Shown: positions 61,686-64,000 of the stretch, one piece after another | Position numbering within the stretch: position 1 is the stretch's first letter | Layout of the letters: the number at the start of each line of letters is the position of its first letter | Source of the DNA: Flavobacterium sp. | GTDB lineage: Bacteria > Bacteroidota > Bacteroidia > Flavobacteriales > Flavobacteriaceae | Direction of reading: 5' to 3' | Length of the DNA: 64,000 nt | NCBI GenBank assembly: GCA_014377455.1 | Contig: JACMPO010000077.1 | Coordinates: forward strand, 1-64,000 | The notes under the pieces: generated by a model | Told to the model about the DNA's origin: nothing | Database searches by the model: none | What the model saw: the letters and a program-made list of their open reading frames with translations, nothing else | Translations under genes and position numbers: made by a program

Positions 61686-62717
61686 ATGGGAGCGACAGTT
61701 ACTACTGCACAAACTGCAGGGAAAACTTGGGATGGTGGAAATGAACCATTAAATGCAAGCTATGGGAAATTAATGATGTGGTTTTTCATCGTTTCAGATG
61801 CATTAACTTTTTCAGGATTTCTTGCTGCATATGGTTTTTCACGATTTAAATTCATCGAAACTTGGCCACTAGCCGACGAAGTGTTTACTCACTTTCCGTT
61901 CATGCATGGTGTTCCAGCTCCAATGTATTATGTAGCTTTGATGACATTCATATTGATTTTTTCTTCTGTTACAATGGTATTGGCTGTTGATGCCGGTCAT
62001 CATATGAATCAGAAAAAAGTTGCTTTTTATATGTTTTTAACTATTATTGGCGGTATGATTTTCGTTGGTTCTCAAGCTTGGGAATGGAAAAATTTTATTC
62101 ACGGAGAATATGGGGCAATCGAAACAAAAGGTGGAAGCATATTACAATTTGTTGATGCAAAAGGAAAAAGAGTAGCTCTAGAAGAATTTGCCACAACAAC
62201 TGTAGAACAAAGAGAGCAATTAACTCGAGGTAAAGGTCGTTGGTTTATGGAAGAAGGATCATTACCTACTTACTCAGTTAAACAAGTTTTAGATGGTTTT
62301 AAAACACATCCAGAATTATTAGTTAGAACAGAAGTTATTAATGGAACTGAAACCCTAGCAACTGCAAAAGGTTTAAATTCAAATACTGCTTTAAATAGCA
62401 GAAAACATAAATTTATCTTATCCAGAGCAGAATCTGAAGCCAGACTCGCAAATGCCACTTTAGTAGTTGAAGGTGCCAATTTACAACGTAACGAATATGG
62501 AAGTAAATTGTTTGCAGATTTCTTTTTCTTTATTACAGGATTTCACGGATTTCACGTTTTTTCAGGAGTTATTATCAACATTATAATTTTTATAAATGTT
62601 CTATTAGGAACCTATCAAAAACGTAGAAGTTATGAGATGATTGAAAAAGTTGGACTTTATTGGCATTTTGTTGATTTAGTTTGGGTTTTCGTATTTACAT
62701 TTTTCTATTTAGTTTAA
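61686..62717 (+). CDS. Cytochrome c oxidase subunit III, second copy with large loop
   Basis: A 343-residue subunit III with GKLMMWFFIVSDALTFSGFLAAYGF, FVGSQAWEWKNFI, ITGFHGFHVFSGVI and the terminal GLYWHFVDLVWVFVFTFFYLV. Between the span ending near residue 140 and the GFHGFH span (near 280) is an extra hydrophilic stretch of about 120 residues (GAIETKGGSILQFVDAKG ... TLVVEGANLQRNEYGSK). It is not part of the classic subunit. It may cap the complex or contact another subunit. Confidence 0.9.
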   Translation: MGATVTTAQTAGKTWDGGNEPLNASYGKLMMWFFIVSDALTFSGFLAAYGFSRFKFIETWPLADEVFTHFPFMHGVPAPMYYVALMTFILIFSSVTMVLAVDAGHHMNQKKVAFYMFLTIIGGMIFVGSQAWEWKNFIHGEYGAIETKGGSILQFVDAKGKRVALEEFATTTVEQREQLTRGKGRWFMEEGSLPTYSVKQVLDGFKTHPELLVRTEVINGTETLATAKGLNSNTALNSRKHKFILSRAESEARLANATLVVEGANLQRNEYGSKLFADFFFFITGFHGFHVFSGVIINIIIFINVLLGTYQKRRSYEMIEKVGLYWHFVDLVWVFVFTFFYLV

Positions 62718-62736
62718 TCATAAGAAATTATATATT

Positions 62737-63087
62737 ATGGCACACGAACACGTTTCTAATTTAAAAAGAATCTGGATGGTATTTGGAATTCTTTCGATTG
62801 TAACTACAGTCGAAGTTTTCTTAGGTATAATAAAACCAGAAATTTTACACATGACCGATTTTCTGGGCATGAACTTATTAAATTGGATCTTTATTATTCT
62901 TACAGTTTTCAAAGCTTATTACATTGTATGGGCTTTTATGCACATGGAAGGCGAAGTAGTAGCTTTACGATGGATGGTTGTGGGAACTGCAATTTTCCTG
63001 ATTTTATATTTAATATTTATCCTTCTTACAGAGGGCCATTATATCTTTGGGGTTTTTAAAAATGCCACAATCAAATGGAATTTTTAA
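62737..63087 (+). CDS. Cytochrome c oxidase subunit IV
   Basis: A 116-residue three-span membrane protein (about residues 13-30, 46-66 and 77-98) with FKAYYIVWAFMHMEGE, typical of prokaryotic subunit IV in the caa3/bo3-like group. It is 19 bases after the second subunit III and before a terminator, so it ends this operon. Confidence 0.88.
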   Translation: MAHEHVSNLKRIWMVFGILSIVTTVEVFLGIIKPEILHMTDFLGMNLLNWIFIILTVFKAYYIVWAFMHMEGEVVALRWMVVGTAIFLILYLIFILLTEGHYIFGVFKNATIKWNF

Positions 63088-63106
63088 CATTATATTAATT
63101 CAATTG

Positions 63107-63134
63107 AAAGGTACGTATTACGTACCTTTTTTTT
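63107..63134 (+). terminator. Terminator after oxidase subunit IV
   Basis: AAAGGTACGT (63107-63116) pairs perfectly with ACGTACCTTT (63120-63129) around ATT, then a T-run. Confidence 0.9.
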
Positions 63135-63165
63135 ATTTTTGCATCATCAAATTACTTCGTTTTAA

Positions 63166-63816
63166 ATGAAAAAAAATATTGTTCTTTTTGTACTTTTTAT
63201 ACTTCCAATTGTAGCCTATTTATTTTTCGCTTCGGGTGTAAATAGCTTTGCAAAACTCCCAACTCTAACTAAATCCTTACCTGAAATTTCAAATTTTAAA
63301 ACTGATGATGGCAAAATCACTTCGTTAAAAAATAAAATTACTATTCTTGGTTTTGGTGGTACTATTTTACATAAAGGAAATTTCTTTAATCTTTATGAAA
63401 AAATTTATGCTAAAAACAAAGATTTTAAGGATTTTCAAATTGTATTTATTTGTCCAGAAGGAACTCAAAGTAAAGTTGAAGATCTGAAAAATGATTTGAA
63501 AAAACTGGGAGATTTAAAAGGTTGGCATTTTGTTTTCGGTGAGCCGTCTGCGATAAATGAATTTCACAATAAAATGAAGTTAGTAAGTACTTTAGATGCA
63601 AATTCTGGGACTGAAACTGTTTTTATTATAGATAAAAAATTAAATCTTAGAGGTAGAAAAGGTAAAAGTGTAAAAGGTGATGTAGAATATCGAGAAGGAT
63701 ATAATACTAAGATGGTTTCTGAACTTCACAACGAAATGACTGATGATGTAAAAGTTATACTCGCCGAGTACCGATTAGCCTTAAAAAGAAATCATAATGC
63801 AACAAGACAAATATAA
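63166..63816 (+). CDS. Thioredoxin-fold membrane-anchored protein lacking active-site cysteines
   Basis: A 216-residue protein with an N-terminal anchor (VLFVLFILPIVAYLFFASG). The rest has an SCO/thioredoxin-like layout: SLKNKITILGFGGTILHKG where redox proteins have Cys-x-x-x-Cys, IVFICPEGTQSKVEDL, and TETVFIIDKKLNLRGRKGK. The usual Cys pair is absent. It is six bases upstream of an SCO-family gene in the oxidase region, so a role in CuA or oxidase assembly as a non-redox partner is possible. This is inference from fold and position. Confidence 0.68.
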   Translation: MKKNIVLFVLFILPIVAYLFFASGVNSFAKLPTLTKSLPEISNFKTDDGKITSLKNKITILGFGGTILHKGNFFNLYEKIYAKNKDFKDFQIVFICPEGTQSKVEDLKNDLKKLGDLKGWHFVFGEPSAINEFHNKMKLVSTLDANSGTETVFIIDKKLNLRGRKGKSVKGDVEYREGYNTKMVSELHNEMTDDVKVILAEYRLALKRNHNATRQI

Positions 63817-63821
63817 AACGT

Positions 63822-64000
63822 ATGAAAAATAAGTCATACATAGGAATTTCGTTTATTATTTTGATTTTTGGAATTATTTTTATTCCCAGAATTATCACAA
63901 GACTAAAAGACGGAACAGTTACCCAAAATGATCGAATGAGTGCTGGCAATGGAACAAATATTTCCAAAACTTTAGTAACTATCGGACAGGTTCCTCAGTT
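63822..64000 (+). CDS. SCO family protein, 3' end cut by the window
   Basis: Starts MKNKSYIGISFIILIFGIIF (membrane anchor), then IPRIITRLKDGTVTQNDRMS and KTLVTIGQVPQ before the window ends. DRM...L..IG.VP is the usual lead-in of SCO1/SenC proteins of this phylum. The copper-binding Cys-x-x-x-Cys lies beyond the window. It would deliver copper to the oxidase encoded just upstream. Confidence 0.7.
   Translation, partial: MKNKSYIGISFIILIFGIIFIPRIITRLKDGTVTQNDRMSAGNGTNISKTLVTIGQVPQ

Overview
The window is chromosomal DNA from a member of the Bacteroidota, most likely Flavobacteriaceae and close to Flavobacterium. It is AT-rich. Promoters follow the phylum pattern (TTTG or TTG, about 18 bases, then TANNTTTG). 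There are type IX secretion (T9SS) C-terminal sorting domains, a PorT/SprT-like gene, a GLPGLI protein beside an outer-membrane receptor, a TamL lipoprotein, a split methionine synthase and an S46 dipeptidyl peptidase. I saw no rRNA, tRNA, CRISPR array or intact insertion sequence. Both window ends cut a gene.

Layout. 1-3.0 kb is accessory: the 3' part of an adenine-specific DNA methylase, a cluster of palindromic repeats, and a GIY-YIG nuclease gene whose last codons fall in repeat-like sequence. 2.9-6.8 kb holds small genes, mazG-like, aroA, queA and a 50-residue membrane protein too short for usual gene calls. 6.8-14.5 kb is the methionine/SAM block: metF and a two-gene metH on the minus strand behind an S-box (SAM-I) riboswitch, a T9SS cargo protein, and metK behind a leader that reads as a SAM-II riboswitch. 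14.6-24 kb holds a dCMP deaminase, an S41 protease, a secreted hydrolase, rsmG, a desaturase, an aminotransferase, purT and an acetyltransferase. 24-41 kb holds an outer-membrane receptor/GLPGLI pair, a deoxynucleoside kinase, pdhB, a DUF5686-like protein, menG, porT/sprT, a SpoU methylase, tamL, fba and accD. 41-47.5 kb holds an S9 peptidase, dnaG and a sigma/anti-sigma/outer-membrane operon whose sigma gene has an in-frame stop. 47.8-59.6 kb holds a polyprenyl synthase, lipoproteins, a pirin, fabD, an M23 peptidase, galE, a sugar aminotransferase, a decayed toxin-antitoxin pair, kdtA and a predicted DPP11. 59.7-64 kb holds a repeat lipoprotein and the heme o synthase/cytochrome oxidase/SCO block.

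The genes are mainly core metabolism and envelope biogenesis. The unusual content lies between and inside them. Palindromic repeats of the GTCATTC type cluster at 2 kb, and repeat-like sequence appears in frame inside metH and kdtA. Heptamer repeats occur in aroA and in the metH-metF gap. Three reading frames (sigma factor, antitoxin, toxin) carry single in-frame TAA codons. Two SAM-sensing RNA classes lie 1.3 kb apart. The zinc-ligand positions of DnaG and AccD are all substituted. Two small lipoproteins are built on 11-residue repeats.
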